DNA of 27,372 bases from JAJISK01 sp046759185 (GTDB lineage Archaea > Thermoplasmatota > Thermoplasmata > RBG-16-68-12 > JAJISG01): NCBI GenBank assembly GCA_046759185.1, contig JBHIBO010000019.1, positions 1 to 27,372 on the forward strand. Reading direction: 5' to 3'. This document shows, in pieces, positions 5,713 through 15,100 of the stretch. Within the stretch, counting starts at the first letter, position 1, and each line of letters starts with the position of its first letter. Position numbers and translations under genes: made by a program. The notes beneath the pieces are model-generated. The model was not told where the DNA came from. It made no database searches and saw only the letters and a list, made by a program, of their open reading frames with translations.

Positions 5713-8056
5713 CGGCCTCGATGGCCTTGCGAACCATGAGGACGGGGGAGGTGACGCGCTTCGCGATGCGGTCCTCCAGGGGCCCGAAGGCGTACTTGCG
5801 TAGCACCCACGTCGGGCTGGCCCCCATGACCAAGAGGTCCGTGTCGCGGGCCGCTCGCTCCACCGCGCTCACCACGGAACCGGAGTAGACCATCTTGTGT
5901 TCATGGGGAACTCCGGCCTCCTCGAAGACCTCCATGAGTCGATGCGCCAGTTCAATTGCCTCCTCCTCTTGCGCCCGCAGAGGAACGACTGACAGGACTG
6001 TGACCCGGGCATCGTTCTCGCGCGCCAGTTGGGCGGCGATTCGCGCTGCGTAGTTCACGTGGGAGGCCCGCCCGGCCAGAAGCGTCAGGTTGTCGAGCTT
6101 CTCCTTCATCCCGACCATCTTTAGGACGATGACGTCCACGTTGGCCCGCTGGACCAGGAAGTCGATGTTGCTTCCGAGCACCCGCCCGCCCCGGGCCGGC
6201 CGTTCGCCCCGCCAGCCGAGGACCAAGAGATTCGCTCCCTCCTCCACCACGGACTCCAGGATTGTCTCGTAGATTCGGTGCGAAATCTTCACGAGGACGG
6301 AGACGGGGACCCCCACCCCCCGCGCGGCCTCCTCCGCCGGACGAAGGGTTCGGATGCGGTCATTCACGTAAGAGAAGCGCACCGACTTAGGGGGCATGTT
6401 GAGGGGAACCTCGATCACGTGAAGAAGGAGGAGCTCAGCGTCCCGCTCTTTGGCGATCTGGGCCCCCGCTCGGACCATAGCGAGGTTTCCGGGATCGCGG
6501 ATGGGAAGGAGGACCCGGCGGCCGGCGCCTGCTGCCCTTCGGACCGGGGCGGCGATGACCTCAAGAATTTCCCTCCGAACGACGGGCGGAGCTTCGATCT
6601 CCCTCCGTCCCCCCGAGAAGAAACGGTAGGCGAGCCCGATACTAAGCCAAAGAATGGCGACGTACCAGGCGACCTGCCCCGAACTCAGACCGCCGATAGA
6701 CTGGCCGGAGAAGTTCAGCACGTAGATCGCCAATCCAATGTTGGCGACGATGCCTAAGATGGGGATGAACGGGAAGAGGGGGACCCGGAAGCCTCGTTTG
6801 AGGTCGGGCCTCTTTCTCCGGAGAGCGATGAGGCTCATGTTGGCGATGGCGAAGAGGAGGAGGAACATCACCGCCGCCGAAGCAGCAATCTGCTCGAGGG
6901 GGAGGACCAGGGCGAAGATCACAATGATCGCCCCGCTCACGAGGACCGCGTTGCCCGGGGACTGACGACGGGGATGAACGCGACCCAGCGACCGCGGGAG
7001 TGTGTTGTCCCGTCCCATGGCAAAACTCACCCGTGAAGAGGAATAGATGGTGGCGTTGAGGGCGGACGTGGTCGCGAGGAAGCCCCCAGCCAGCATGATG
7101 GAGAGCCCGAGGGGGCCCGCCAGGGATCGGCCCGCCTCGATCATTGCGCGTTCCGGCTCCGCCGTGCCGCCCAAACACAAATAGGCCTGTGAGGGCACCG
7201 CACAGTCGATGACCCCAAGTGCCACGATGAACGTCAGGACGTAGAAAATCACCACGACGAATATGGAGACGAAGATGGCCCTCGGTATGTTGCGTCTGGG
7301 ATTCTTCACCTCCTCCCCAGACTGTGCGATGATCTCGTACCCTTCGAAGGCGATGAAGGTGATCCCCATGGCGAGGAAGATGCCCCCGGCCCCTTCGGGG
7401 AGGAACTCATCGAAGAACCGCTGCCCGATGGTCGGGTCCCGGATCATGGCGTTGATGCCGATCGCGATGAACAGGCCCAGAACGGCCATCTTGCCGATGG
7501 TCATCGCGCTCTCGGTCCGGCCGGTACTCTGGGCCCCGATGTAGTTGATGACAACGAAGAAGATCACGATGAAGGCGGTCACGCCCTTTGTGAGGGGGTT
7601 GAAGGTGAGGCCGCCCAAGGTGACCTCTGGGGGCAAGAAGGCCGCTCCGAGCTCCAGCTCCTCCATTGCCAACGCAAGGAAACTGCCAAAGGCCGCAGCA
7701 TACAAGGCGCAGGCGATAAGGGTGGCCGCCCACGAGAGCCAGCCACTGATGAAACCCACGGGGGGAGGCAGGCTCTCCCGGGCCCAGACATAGCCGCCCC
7801 CAGCCTGCGAATAGGCCGAGCCAAGCTCTGCATAGGTGAAGGCTGTAAGCAACGTCACAAGACCGTTCACGCCAAAGGCAATCACCGCGGCCGGACCGGC
7901 CAGGCGAGCCGCGGATCCCGTGAGGACGAAAATGCCGGCCCCGATCATGGCCCCGATGCCAATCATGGCGATGTCGAAGAATCGAAGGTCGCGGCTCAGC
8001 TCGATGCGAACCTCAGCGCCCACCGGTTCGCCCGCCCGCGCGACCTCTGCTGCCAT
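5687..8056 (-). CDS. APC-family amino-acid permease with two C-terminal UspA domains
   Basis: A 789-residue fusion protein. Residues about 20-470 are an APC-superfamily permease with twelve predicted helices, opening with 'DIAMIGIGAMIGAGIF', the unwound substrate-binding helix motif. A central 'FIAFEGYEIIAQSGEEVKNPRR' block typical of the family follows. Residues about 500-640 and 650-785 are two universal-stress-protein domains. The first carries a near-canonical nucleotide loop (GWRGERPARGGRVLGSN), whereas the second (GASPTWVLRKYAFG) lacks the second Gly and may not bind ATP. The permease imports amino acids or similar amines; the UspA pair probably regulates it on the cytosolic face. The start is ATG 8056, with a TTAAA-type box near 8095. 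Substrate unknown. Confidence 0.9.
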   Translation of the reverse strand: MAAEVARAGEPVGAEVRIELSRDLRFFDIAMIGIGAMIGAGIFVLTGSAARLAGPAAVIAFGVNGLVTLLTAFTYAELGSAYSQAGGGYVWARESLPPPVGFISGWLSWAATLIACALYAAAFGSFLALAMEELELGAAFLPPEVTLGGLTFNPLTKGVTAFIVIFFVVINYIGAQSTGRTESAMTIGKMAVLGLFIAIGINAMIRDPTIGQRFFDEFLPEGAGGIFLAMGITFIAFEGYEIIAQSGEEVKNPRRNIPRAIFVSIFVVVIFYVLTFIVALGVIDCAVPSQAYLCLGGTAEPERAMIEAGRSLAGPLGLSIMLAGGFLATTSALNATIYSSSRVSFAMGRDNTLPRSLGRVHPRRQSPGNAVLVSGAIIVIFALVLPLEQIAASAAVMFLLLFAIANMSLIALRRKRPDLKRGFRVPLFPFIPILGIVANIGLAIYVLNFSGQSIGGLSSGQVAWYVAILWLSIGLAYRFFSGGRREIEAPPVVRREILEVIAAPVRRAAGAGRRVLLPIRDPGNLAMVRAGAQIAKERDAELLLLHVIEVPLNMPPKSVRFSYVNDRIRTLRPAEEAARGVGVPVSVLVKISHRIYETILESVVEEGANLLVLGWRGERPARGGRVLGSNIDFLVQRANVDVIVLKMVGMKEKLDNLTLLAGRASHVNYAARIAAQLARENDARVTVLSVVPLRAQEEEAIELAHRLMEVFEEAGVPHEHKMVYSGSVVSAVERAARDTDLLVMGASPTWVLRKYAFGPLEDRIAKRVTSPVLMVRKAIEAAKPVETEA

Positions 8057-8089
8057 CCGGCTCTCCCGGCGCGCGGCTAGCAGGCACCC

Positions 8090-8099
8090 CGTTTAAGAG
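8090..8099 (-). promoter_or_regulatory. TATA-like box for the permease gene
   Basis: On the minus strand the bases read CTCTTAAAC, about 38 bases before the ATG at 8056. This would give a leader of about 12 bases. Confidence 0.35.
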
Positions 8100-8167
8100 C
8101 TTTGGCAGGTGGTTCTCGAGGCGAAAAGACCCTGGATGGCGATCGCCAGGTTTGGGAGACGGTCCCC

Positions 8168-8177
8168 CTTATGTAGC
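8168..8177 (+). promoter_or_regulatory. TATA-like box for the prepilin peptidase gene
   Basis: CTTATGTAGC is centred 25 bases before the GTG at 8197. It lies inside the longer frame that would start at TTG 8152, which argues for the GTG as the true start. Confidence 0.35.
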
Positions 8178-8196
8178 GGATGAACCTCCGGCCTCC

Positions 8197-9087
8197 GTGC
8201 TCCTGTCACCCGTCCGCCTGCTCCTGGGGGCGTCCATTCTGGCCCTCGCATCGTTGGCCGACTGGCGCACGCGACGCGTCGGAGACGGGCCGTGGGCCCT
8301 CATGGCCGGCATCGGGTTGGCCCTGCTGACCACAGAACTCCTCCTTACCACCGGCGACCCGCTTCCCTACCTCATTCTCGTCCCGCCCGCGCTTCTCTTC
8401 CTTGACATCCTCTGGGAACGTGGCGGGGGTGGGTTCGCCTACGCCTCCACCCTCTTGTTCTACGGGCTCAGTGGGATTGCGGTCCTCCTCCTCGTTCTCG
8501 GCTACGGCGGCCAAGGCGTGGACGAGCAAGGACTGATCGTGCGTGGACTGGGCGTCCTTACCGTGATCCTCCTCGGTTATGTCTTCTACTACCTCGGTCT
8601 GCTGAAGGGTGGGGCCGATGCGAAGGCCTTCATGGCCATTGGCGTCCTGGTCCCCGGTTATCCCGGCTTGGGCCCTTTTCCCCTCTTCTCCCTGGGCCCG
8701 CCCCTCTTAGCCCCCTTCGAGCTTCTCTTCCCCTTCGCCATGTCCACACTCCTCCTGGGGGCGCTCCTCCTCCTGGCGCTTCCGATGGGGTTCCTCCTCC
8801 GCAACCTCGCCCGGGGAGACCGTCGCTGGCCCCAGCTCCTCCTCGGCTACAAGGCCCCCTTGGACCGCCTCCCCCCGTTCGCCTGGACCTTACAGGAGGT
8901 GGAGGACGGAACGGTACGTCATCGCGTCGTCCCGCGTACCACCACCCAGGAGGCGGACCGGGACGCCCTCCGCGGGGCCGGCCTGGATCGCATCTGGGTG
9001 ACCCCGCAGATCCCCCTTCTCGTCCCCATGACGGTGGCCTTCCTGCTCGCCTTCCTCGTGGGGAACCCGCTATTCGCCCTGTTCTGA
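8197..9087 (+). CDS. Archaeal prepilin/preflagellin peptidase (A24 family)
   Basis: A 296-residue polytopic membrane protein. Two aspartates of A24 aspartic peptidases are visible: Asp22 in 'SLADWRTRRV', after the first helix, and Asp141 in 'GGADAKAF', matching the archaeal G-x-hydrophobic-D motif. About seven helices are present, with an additional polar region near residues 220-265 before a final helix. Enzymes of this type cut the positively charged leader from type IV pilins and archaellins before assembly. No pilin or archaellum genes lie in the window. I chose GTG 8197 because a TATA-like box lies 25 bases upstream; TTG 8152 would add 15 residues. It diverges from the permease gene. Confidence 0.85.
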   Translation: MLLSPVRLLLGASILALASLADWRTRRVGDGPWALMAGIGLALLTTELLLTTGDPLPYLILVPPALLFLDILWERGGGGFAYASTLLFYGLSGIAVLLLVLGYGGQGVDEQGLIVRGLGVLTVILLGYVFYYLGLLKGGADAKAFMAIGVLVPGYPGLGPFPLFSLGPPLLAPFELLFPFAMSTLLLGALLLLALPMGFLLRNLARGDRRWPQLLLGYKAPLDRLPPFAWTLQEVEDGTVRHRVVPRTTTQEADRDALRGAGLDRIWVTPQIPLLVPMTVAFLLAFLVGNPLFALF

Positions 9088-9099
9088 GGCTTCCGCCAC

Positions 9100-9137
9100 G
9101 AGTCTCGATGGACCGGGGTCTCCATCTCGAGAGACTC
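9100..9137 (+). other. Stem-loop downstream of the prepilin peptidase gene
   Basis: GAGTCTC at 9100-9106 pairs perfectly with GAGACTC at 9131-9137. Inside it, ATGGA pairs with TCCAT around an eight-base loop. It starts 13 bases after the stop codon. It lacks a T-run, so it is a possible 3'-end or processing structure rather than a clear terminator. Confidence 0.35.
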
Positions 9138-9202
9138 CCCGCGTTTCATCGATAGACCCTTACCTGGGGAGGTAGGACGCGCGTTGGGGGGGCCGCACCA
9201 AG

Positions 9203-9212
9203 CTCATATATG
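9203..9212 (+). promoter_or_regulatory. TATA box of the pyrophosphatase gene
   Basis: CTCATATATG predicts transcription from about 9233, downstream of the only canonical in-frame start (TTG 9184). The start codon must therefore lie further right. Confidence 0.45.
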
Positions 9213-9246
9213 GGAGGGAGTTTGGAAGGGACCGCGAGGTGGGCTC

Positions 9247-11406
9247 ATAGCGGATCTCTCCCCCATCGTTCCAGTCTCGGGAGTCATCGCTCTCCTTTTC
9301 GCCGTCTACCTCACGTGGGATGTCCTCCGCCAGCCCAGGGGCGACCAGGCCATGCGACGCATCGCGGCGGCCGTGGAAGAAGGCGCCAAGGCCTTCATGC
9401 GCCGCCAGTACACCACCATCACCTACCTGGCCGTCGTCATCGCCCTACTTTTCGCCCTAGCCCTAGGTCTTGTGCGGGGATGGGAGGCAGGGCTCCGCAC
9501 CGCAGGCGCCTTCGGCTTGGGGGCCGCGTTCTCCGCCATCTCCGGGTACGTGGGGCTCCACGTTTCCATCCGGGCCAACAGCCGGACCGCTAACAACTCC
9601 CTGACCCGGCTGGACGCGGCATTGCGCACCGCCCTTCGGGGAGGCGCCGTATCCGGTCTCATCATCATCGCGCTGAGCCTCCTGGGGGTCTGGGGCATCT
9701 ACCTCCTCTACGGCGGGCCTTCGGCCTCGGACCAGGAACGCCTTATCCTGTCCATCGTAGGCTTCGGCTTCGGCGCGAGCCTGGTGGCCCTCTTCGCCCA
9801 GTTGGGCGGGGGCATCTACACCAAAGCGGCCGATGTCGGAGCCGATCTGGTGGGCAAGGTGGAAGCGGGCATACCGGAGGACGACCCCCGCAACCCGGCG
9901 GTCATCGCGGACCTGGTGGGGGACAACGTGGGGGATGTCGCCGGCAGGGGCGCGGACCTCTTCGAGTCCACGGCGGCGGAGAACATCGGGGCGATGATCC
10001 TGGGGGTGGCCCTTCTCCCCTTTTTCGGCATCAACGGCGTCATGTTTCCCCTCGTAGCACGGGCCATGGGGCTAATGGCCACGGTGCTGGGCGTCCTGGT
10101 GGTCCGAGGAGGGGAGGACGAACCGCCCATGGCGCCTCTCAACCGAGGCTATTTCGTCACCATGGCCGTCGCCACAGGCCTCTTCGCCCTGGCCTCCTGG
10201 CAGATGTTGGATGTGGGTAGCATCCTCCCCGTCGCATCGGGGGTCCATCCCCTCACCTGGGTCCTCTTCTTCCTCTGTGGCCTGGTGGGCATCCTGACAT
10301 CGCTGGCTTTTGTCTACATCACCCAGTACTATACCGAGGCCCGCTACGGCCCGGTGAAGGAGATCGCGAGGTCCTCCCAGACCGGGGCCGCCACCAACGT
10401 GATCTCGGGCTTCTCCGTCGGCCTCCAGGCCACCGCCCTCCCAGGCATCGTCATCTCGGCCGCCATCCTCCTCTCATTCTTCCTGGGCGAGGCGACAGGC
10501 CTCTCGGCGGCCATCGGCGGCACCCCCATTCCCTTCGGCGGGCTGTACGGCACGGCCATCGCCACCATGGGCATGTTGGCCACCGCCGCCTACATCCTGG
10601 CCATGGACACCTTCGGCCCCATCGCCGACAATGCCGCAGGTATCGTGGAGATGTCGGGGAAGGGGGAGGAGGTCCGACAGCGCATGGACCGCCTGGACGC
10701 CGCAGGAAACACGACGAAGGCCCTCACGAAGGGGTACGCCGTGGGGAGCGCTGCCTTGGCCGCCTTCCTCCTGTTCTCCGCCTATTTGCAGGAGGTCCGC
10801 ATCCTCCGGGAAGCCCAGGGGCTCCCCCCAGGCATCTCCATCGACCTCGCCGTTCCAGCTGTCTTCGTGGGAGCCTTCGTGGGGGTCGTCCTGGTCTTCG
10901 TCTTTAGCGGGCTGGCCATCCGGGCCGTGGGCCGGGCGGCCTCCTACATCATCCGGGACGTGCGGGAGCAGTTCCGAGAGAACCCCGCCATTATGGAAGG
11001 GACCCAGCCCCCCAACTACGCCCGCTCCGTGGACATCTCCACCCGGGGTGCCCTACGGGAGATGGTGGCACCGGGCCTCCTGGCCGTGGCAGGCCCCGTC
11101 TTGGTGGGGGTCTTGCTGCGGCCCACGGGGCTGGCCGCCGAGGCCGTGGGCGCCACACTGATGGTAGGGACCATCGCCGGAGTCGTCCTGGCTCTCGTGC
11201 TGAACACAGGCGGCGGTGCCTGGGACAATGCCAAGAAGCTGGTGGAGACCGGCCTCTATGGAGGAAAGGGGACGGAGACCCATAAGGCCTCGGTGGTGGG
11301 GGACACGGTGGGGGACCCCTTCAAGGACACGGCGGGGCCGTCCCTCCACATCCTGGTGAAGCTCCTGAGCACCATCACGCTGGTCCTAGCCCCCCTCTTC
11401 GTGTGA
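9247..11406 (+). CDS. hppA: Membrane-bound proton-translocating pyrophosphatase, K+-independent type
   Basis: A protein of about 719 residues with roughly 16 membrane helices. The family signature 'DVGADLVGKVEAGIPEDDPRNPA' lies near residue 195, followed by 'DNVGDVAGRGADLFES', and the C-terminal 'GDTVGDPFKDTAGPSLH' binds Mg-PPi. It hydrolyses cytosolic pyrophosphate and pumps protons outward, recovering energy and removing PPi made in biosynthesis. 'GNTTKALTKGYAVGSAA' near residue 487 carries the Lys that marks the K+-independent class. The start is unusual: TTG 9184 precedes the TATA box, and no ATG, GTG or TTG lies in frame near the expected N-terminus. ATA 9247, five bases after GAGGTG, fits family length best. 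Confidence 0.92.
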   Translation: MADLSPIVPVSGVIALLFAVYLTWDVLRQPRGDQAMRRIAAAVEEGAKAFMRRQYTTITYLAVVIALLFALALGLVRGWEAGLRTAGAFGLGAAFSAISGYVGLHVSIRANSRTANNSLTRLDAALRTALRGGAVSGLIIIALSLLGVWGIYLLYGGPSASDQERLILSIVGFGFGASLVALFAQLGGGIYTKAADVGADLVGKVEAGIPEDDPRNPAVIADLVGDNVGDVAGRGADLFESTAAENIGAMILGVALLPFFGINGVMFPLVARAMGLMATVLGVLVVRGGEDEPPMAPLNRGYFVTMAVATGLFALASWQMLDVGSILPVASGVHPLTWVLFFLCGLVGILTSLAFVYITQYYTEARYGPVKEIARSSQTGAATNVISGFSVGLQATALPGIVISAAILLSFFLGEATGLSAAIGGTPIPFGGLYGTAIATMGMLATAAYILAMDTFGPIADNAAGIVEMSGKGEEVRQRMDRLDAAGNTTKALTKGYAVGSAALAAFLLFSAYLQEVRILREAQGLPPGISIDLAVPAVFVGAFVGVVLVFVFSGLAIRAVGRAASYIIRDVREQFRENPAIMEGTQPPNYARSVDISTRGALREMVAPGLLAVAGPVLVGVLLRPTGLAAEAVGATLMVGTIAGVVLALVLNTGGGAWDNAKKLVETGLYGGKGTETHKASVVGDTVGDPFKDTAGPSLHILVKLLSTITLVLAPLFV

Positions 11407-11432
11407 CGGGTACCAGCCGGAGCCAGTCCACA

Positions 11433-11442
11433 AGGCTTAAGG
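11433..11442 (+). promoter_or_regulatory. TATA-like box of the 5S rRNA gene
   Basis: AGGCTTAAGG lies roughly 30-35 bases before the predicted 5' end of 5S rRNA, in the 3' flank of the pyrophosphatase gene. Confidence 0.4.
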
Positions 11443-11471
11443 CTCCGGGTCGGCTAACTGCCGTGGGAAGG

Positions 11472-11596
11472 GTGTGACGGCCATAGCGGCGGGGATACAC
11501 CCGGTCCCATCCCGAACCCGGAAGTTAAGCCCGCCTGCGTTCCCTCTGGTACTGCGGTGCGCGAGCCCGTGGGAAGGTTGGCCTTCGGTCGTGGAC
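11472..11596 (+). rRNA. rrf: 5S ribosomal RNA
   Basis: The conserved 5S core is clear: GGCCATAGCGGCGGGG, then CCCATCCCGAACCCGGAAG and TTAAGCCCGCC, the 'GGTACTGCGGTGCGCGAG' arm, and GTGGGAAGG. Helix I forms between ACGGCC at 11477-11482 and GGTCGT at 11587-11592, fixing the ends to within a few bases. The sequence resembles Thermoplasma 5S (ACGGtCATAG start). No 16S, 23S or tRNA gene adjoins it, so it is transcribed alone. An isolated 5S gene is typical of Thermoplasma-type genomes. It converges on the thioredoxin gene. Confidence 0.92.
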
Positions 11597-11620
11597 CCCT
11601 GGTCTAGGCGCGCTAGGCTG

Positions 11621-11634
11621 GTCACCTAGGTGAC
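11621..11634. repeat. Perfect 14-base palindrome
   Basis: GTCACCTAGGTGAC reads the same on both strands. It lies 25 bases past the 5S rRNA, and two more CTAG tetramers occur just upstream (near 11604 and 11613). It may be a protein-binding or 3'-end site. Confidence 0.4.
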
Positions 11635-11660
11635 TTCGGTCATTAGGGTAACCGGCCGAA

Positions 11661-11683
11661 CCGTTGCCGTTGACGGCCAACGG
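11661..11683. other. Stable hairpin between 5S rRNA and thioredoxin genes
   Basis: CCGTTG (11661-11666) pairs with CAACGG (11678-11683), and CCG with CGG inside it around a TTGA tetraloop, with one bulged C. It lies in the gap between two convergent genes and could terminate or protect either transcript. Confidence 0.35.
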
Positions 11684-11710
11684 GACTGCGGAACGCTGTC
11701 AGCCCTTCCC

Positions 11711-12040
11711 TCACGCTTCCCGAGGACCGGCCAGGATCTCGTCCAGGTCGGTCTGGGTAAGGCCCTTCCCAAGCGTCCCGTCAGCACGACCCAGGACCGT
11801 CTCTCCCTCGAATAGGATCAGCGTGGGAACCACTTGGATGACGTAGGTGTCCCACAAGGGGTTGATCTCCTCCGAGATGTCCACCTCGATCTTCTTGACT
11901 GTGCCCGCGTCCGTCGCGCGGAAAAGGGGGAGGAAGTCCTGGCAGTACCCACACCACCCGGCGTAGAACAGTGTGAGGACGGGTCCCTCGGCTCGGACGA
12001 CCGCCTCGTTGAACTCGTCGGTGGTCGTGACCCGCTCCAT
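11711..12040 (-). CDS. Thioredoxin-like protein
   Basis: A 109-residue protein has the thioredoxin fold pattern: an N-terminal beta-alpha segment (MERVTTTDEFNEAV), a strand 'GPVLTLFYAGWCGYC' with the redox motif Cys30-Gly-Tyr-Cys33, a 'KKIEVDISEE' strand, the cis-Pro segment 'VVPTLILFEG', and a C-terminal helix. It reduces protein disulfides in the cytosol, probably with a thioredoxin reductase elsewhere. CGYC instead of CGPC will alter its redox potential. ATG 12040 places the active-site Cys near residue 30 as in E. coli thioredoxin. TTG 12070 lies 27-30 bases after the shared TATA box and would make a leaderless alternative with ten more residues. Confidence 0.88.
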   Translation of the reverse strand: MERVTTTDEFNEAVVRAEGPVLTLFYAGWCGYCQDFLPLFRATDAGTVKKIEVDISEEINPLWDTYVIQVVPTLILFEGETVLGRADGTLGKGLTQTDLDEILAGPREA

Positions 12041-12094
12041 CGAGTCGCCTAACCCGTCCTTCCATATCAAGGGGCGGACAACCTGGCGGGGGAG

Positions 12095-12103
12095 CCTTTA
12101 TAG
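12095..12103. promoter_or_regulatory. Shared TATA box between thioredoxin and polymerase genes
   Basis: CCTTTATAG on the plus strand reads CTATAAAGG on the minus strand. It lies about 40 bases before the DP2 ATG (12140). It also lies about 29 bases before TTG 12070 and 59 before ATG 12040 of the thioredoxin gene. It is the only TATA-like element in the gap. Confidence 0.45.
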
Positions 12104-12139
12104 CGACCCCTCCATACCCTTCCGCTTCTGCGTGGTGGG

Positions 12140-15100
12140 ATGGCTAACCTCAGCTACAGCCAGGAAATGAAAGGCTACCTGGAGGGGCTGGATCGGGAGG
12201 CGGCTCGATGCTATGCCGCGGCCCAGCGTGCCCGGGCCCAGGGGCTGGACCCCGAGCTGAACGTGGAGATCCTCACGGCCGAGGACCTGCCGAGCCGGGT
12301 GGAGCGCCTCCTCGGGGCGTACGGCCTGCAGGGGGTCGCACAGCGAATCCGCGAGCTCAGCGCCCATCACGACCGGGAGGAGACCTCCCTCCTCCTGGCA
12401 CGCGAGTTGGCCCAGGAACCGGGACGGACCATGGAGGAACGGATCGAACGGGCCATCCGGGCGGGCCTCGCCCTGCTCACAGAGGGCGTGGTAGTGGCCC
12501 CGTTAGAGGGGCTCGGGGGGGTCCAGGTGAAGCGGAACGACGACGGCAGCAACTACCTGGACGTCTACTACGCCGGTCCGATCCGGTCGGCCGGGGGCAC
12601 GGCCCAGGCCCTCAGCGTCCTCATCGCCGACGTGGTCCGCCGCGAGCTGGGCATTGGGGCGTACCAACCGACGAAGGAAGAGGTCGAACGCCTCAAGGAA
12701 GAGATCCCCGTCTACCGCCGCCTCCAGCACCTCCAGCACACGCCCTCGGAAGAGGACATCGAGATCGTCATGGGCCACTGTCCCGTGGGGATCAACGGCG
12801 AGGGGACGGAGGAGGAGGAGATCAGCGGACACCGGGACCTCCCGCGGGTGGAGACGAACCGGATTCGCGGCGGTGCCTGTCTCGTCATCGCCGAGGGGCT
12901 CTGCCTCAAGGCGCCCAAGATCCTCAGACACGTTCAGAACCTGAACATCGACGGCTGGGACTTCCTCTCCCAGTACTTGGAGGAGCACAAGAACGGGGAG
13001 GAGGAGACGGACCAGGAGCCCCGCTTCATTCAGAACATCATCGCCGGTCGGCCTGTCCTGGCCCACCCGAGCCGAAAAGGGGGGTTCCGGTTGCGGTACG
13101 GCCGGACCCGGGCCACCGGGCTAGCGGCCCTCGGGGTACACCCCGCGACGATGTACCTCGTGGACGAGTTCATCGCGGTGGGCACGCAGATCAAGGTGGA
13201 GGGGCCGGGAAAAGCGGGGGCCGTCTCGCCCTGCGCCACCATCGAAGGACCCCTGGTGCTGTTGAAAGACGGTTCCCTCGTGGAGGTGTCCACGCTGGAG
13301 GAGGCCCACCGAGTCCGTCCTGACGTGGTGAGCGTCGTGGACCTGGGGGAACTTCTCGTCGCTGTGGGCGAGTTTCTGGAGAACAATCACGCCCTCCTGC
13401 CGGGCGCTTACGGGGAAGACTGGTATCGAGCGGAACTCGAGACCCGCCTGGGCCATCCGCCGGAAGGCTGGGAACGGCCGTCCTTCGAGAAGGCGGTGGC
13501 TTGGTCCCGAGAGCACGACGTGCCCCTACACCCCCGCTACAATCTCTTCTGGCACGACCTCACCGTGCCGGAGCTTCGGGCTCTGCGTCGAAGCTTGGTG
13601 GGTCACGGCCGATGGGTCAAGGGTCGCCTGCGGGTGCCCGCGACGGAGGACTTCAGGAAGGCCCTCATCGAGCTGGGGGCGATCTACCGTGCCAGGGAGG
13701 CGTTCCTCGAACTCGGCCGCCACGGACCCGCGCTGCTCCTGGGTCTAGGCCTCGAGGTCTCGGAGGGAGGGGTGCGAGCCGGAGAAGACGCCGAGGCAAG
13801 CGACTCCCTGGAATACGTTTCGCGGCTCTCCGGAATCCTCCACCGAGCCCGAGCTCCCACACGCATCGGAGCCCGGATGGGCCGCCCGGAGAAGGCTCGT
13901 CCTCGTCTCATGAAACCGCCGCCCCATGCCCTCTTCCCGCTGGGCATTCAAGGGGGCCCTCAGCGTCTCCTGGACAAAGCGATGGAGAAGGAGAAGATCA
14001 TCGCCGAGGTCGGGCTCCGCAGGTGCACCGATTGTGGCCGGACATGGTTCCTGGCCCGATGCCCGTGCGGCGGCCATACGGTCCCCGGGGGTCGGATTGT
14101 GGAGGAGACCATTCCCCTCCGGGAGATCTACAACCGGGCCCTGAAGGCCCTGGGCCTGACGCGGATGCCCGGCGTGAAGCTGGTGCAGGGGATGATCTCC
14201 CGGCTGAAGACACCGGAGGCCCTCGAGAAAGGCCTGCTGCGGGCGAAGCACGAGATTCACGTGTTCAAGGACGGCACCTGCCGTTTCGACATGACCAACC
14301 TGCCCTTGACGCACTTTCGGCCGGGGGAGGTGGGCCTCTCGGTGGAGCAAGCTCATCAGCTGGGCTACGAACACGACACATCGGGCGAGCCCCTCGTGCA
14401 GGAGGACCAGCTCGTCGAGCTGCGTCCCCAGGACCTGGTCGTCTCGCGTAGCTGCGCAACACACCTCGTTCGCGTGGGTCGTTTCGTGGACGACCTCCTC
14501 GAGGGCGCCTACGGGCTGGAGTCACACTACGGGTTCGAGGCTCCGGAGGACGTCATCGGCCACCTCGTGGTGGGCCTGGCCCCCCACACGTCCGTGGGCG
14601 TCCTCGGGCGCATCATTGGCCTGACCTCGGCGCGTGCCTGCTTTGCGCACCCCTTCTTCCACGCGGCCAAGCGTCGAGATGCAGACGGGGACGAGGACTC
14701 TGTGATTCTCCTCCTGGACGGACTCCTCAACTTCAGTCGCGGTTTCCTGCCGGAGAAACGCGGTGGGCTCATGGACGCTCCGTTGGTGCTGAGTACACGC
14801 ATCGACCCCCAGGAGGTCGATCGGGAGGTCCACAACATGGAGGTCTGTGGCGCTTACCCCTTGGAGCTCTACGAAGCAGCGGAACAGGGACAGCATCCGC
14901 GGGAGGTCGAGGACTTGATAGACACGGTGGCCAAACGCGTGGGGTCCGTCCTGCAGTTTGAGGGGTTTGGGTTCACCCACGAAGTGGAGCGCCTGGACGC
15001 GGCCCCGCTGCATACGTCTTACACGGAGGGCGGCATGCTCACCAAGATCGAGGGGCAACTGGCCCTGGCCAACCGCATCCGGGCCGTCGAGGCCGAGGAC

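Noticed and set aside
12208..14451. Large open frames inside the DP2 gene on both strands
   Set aside because: They are shadows of a clearly conserved polymerase frame, with low-complexity Arg/Pro/Gly products.
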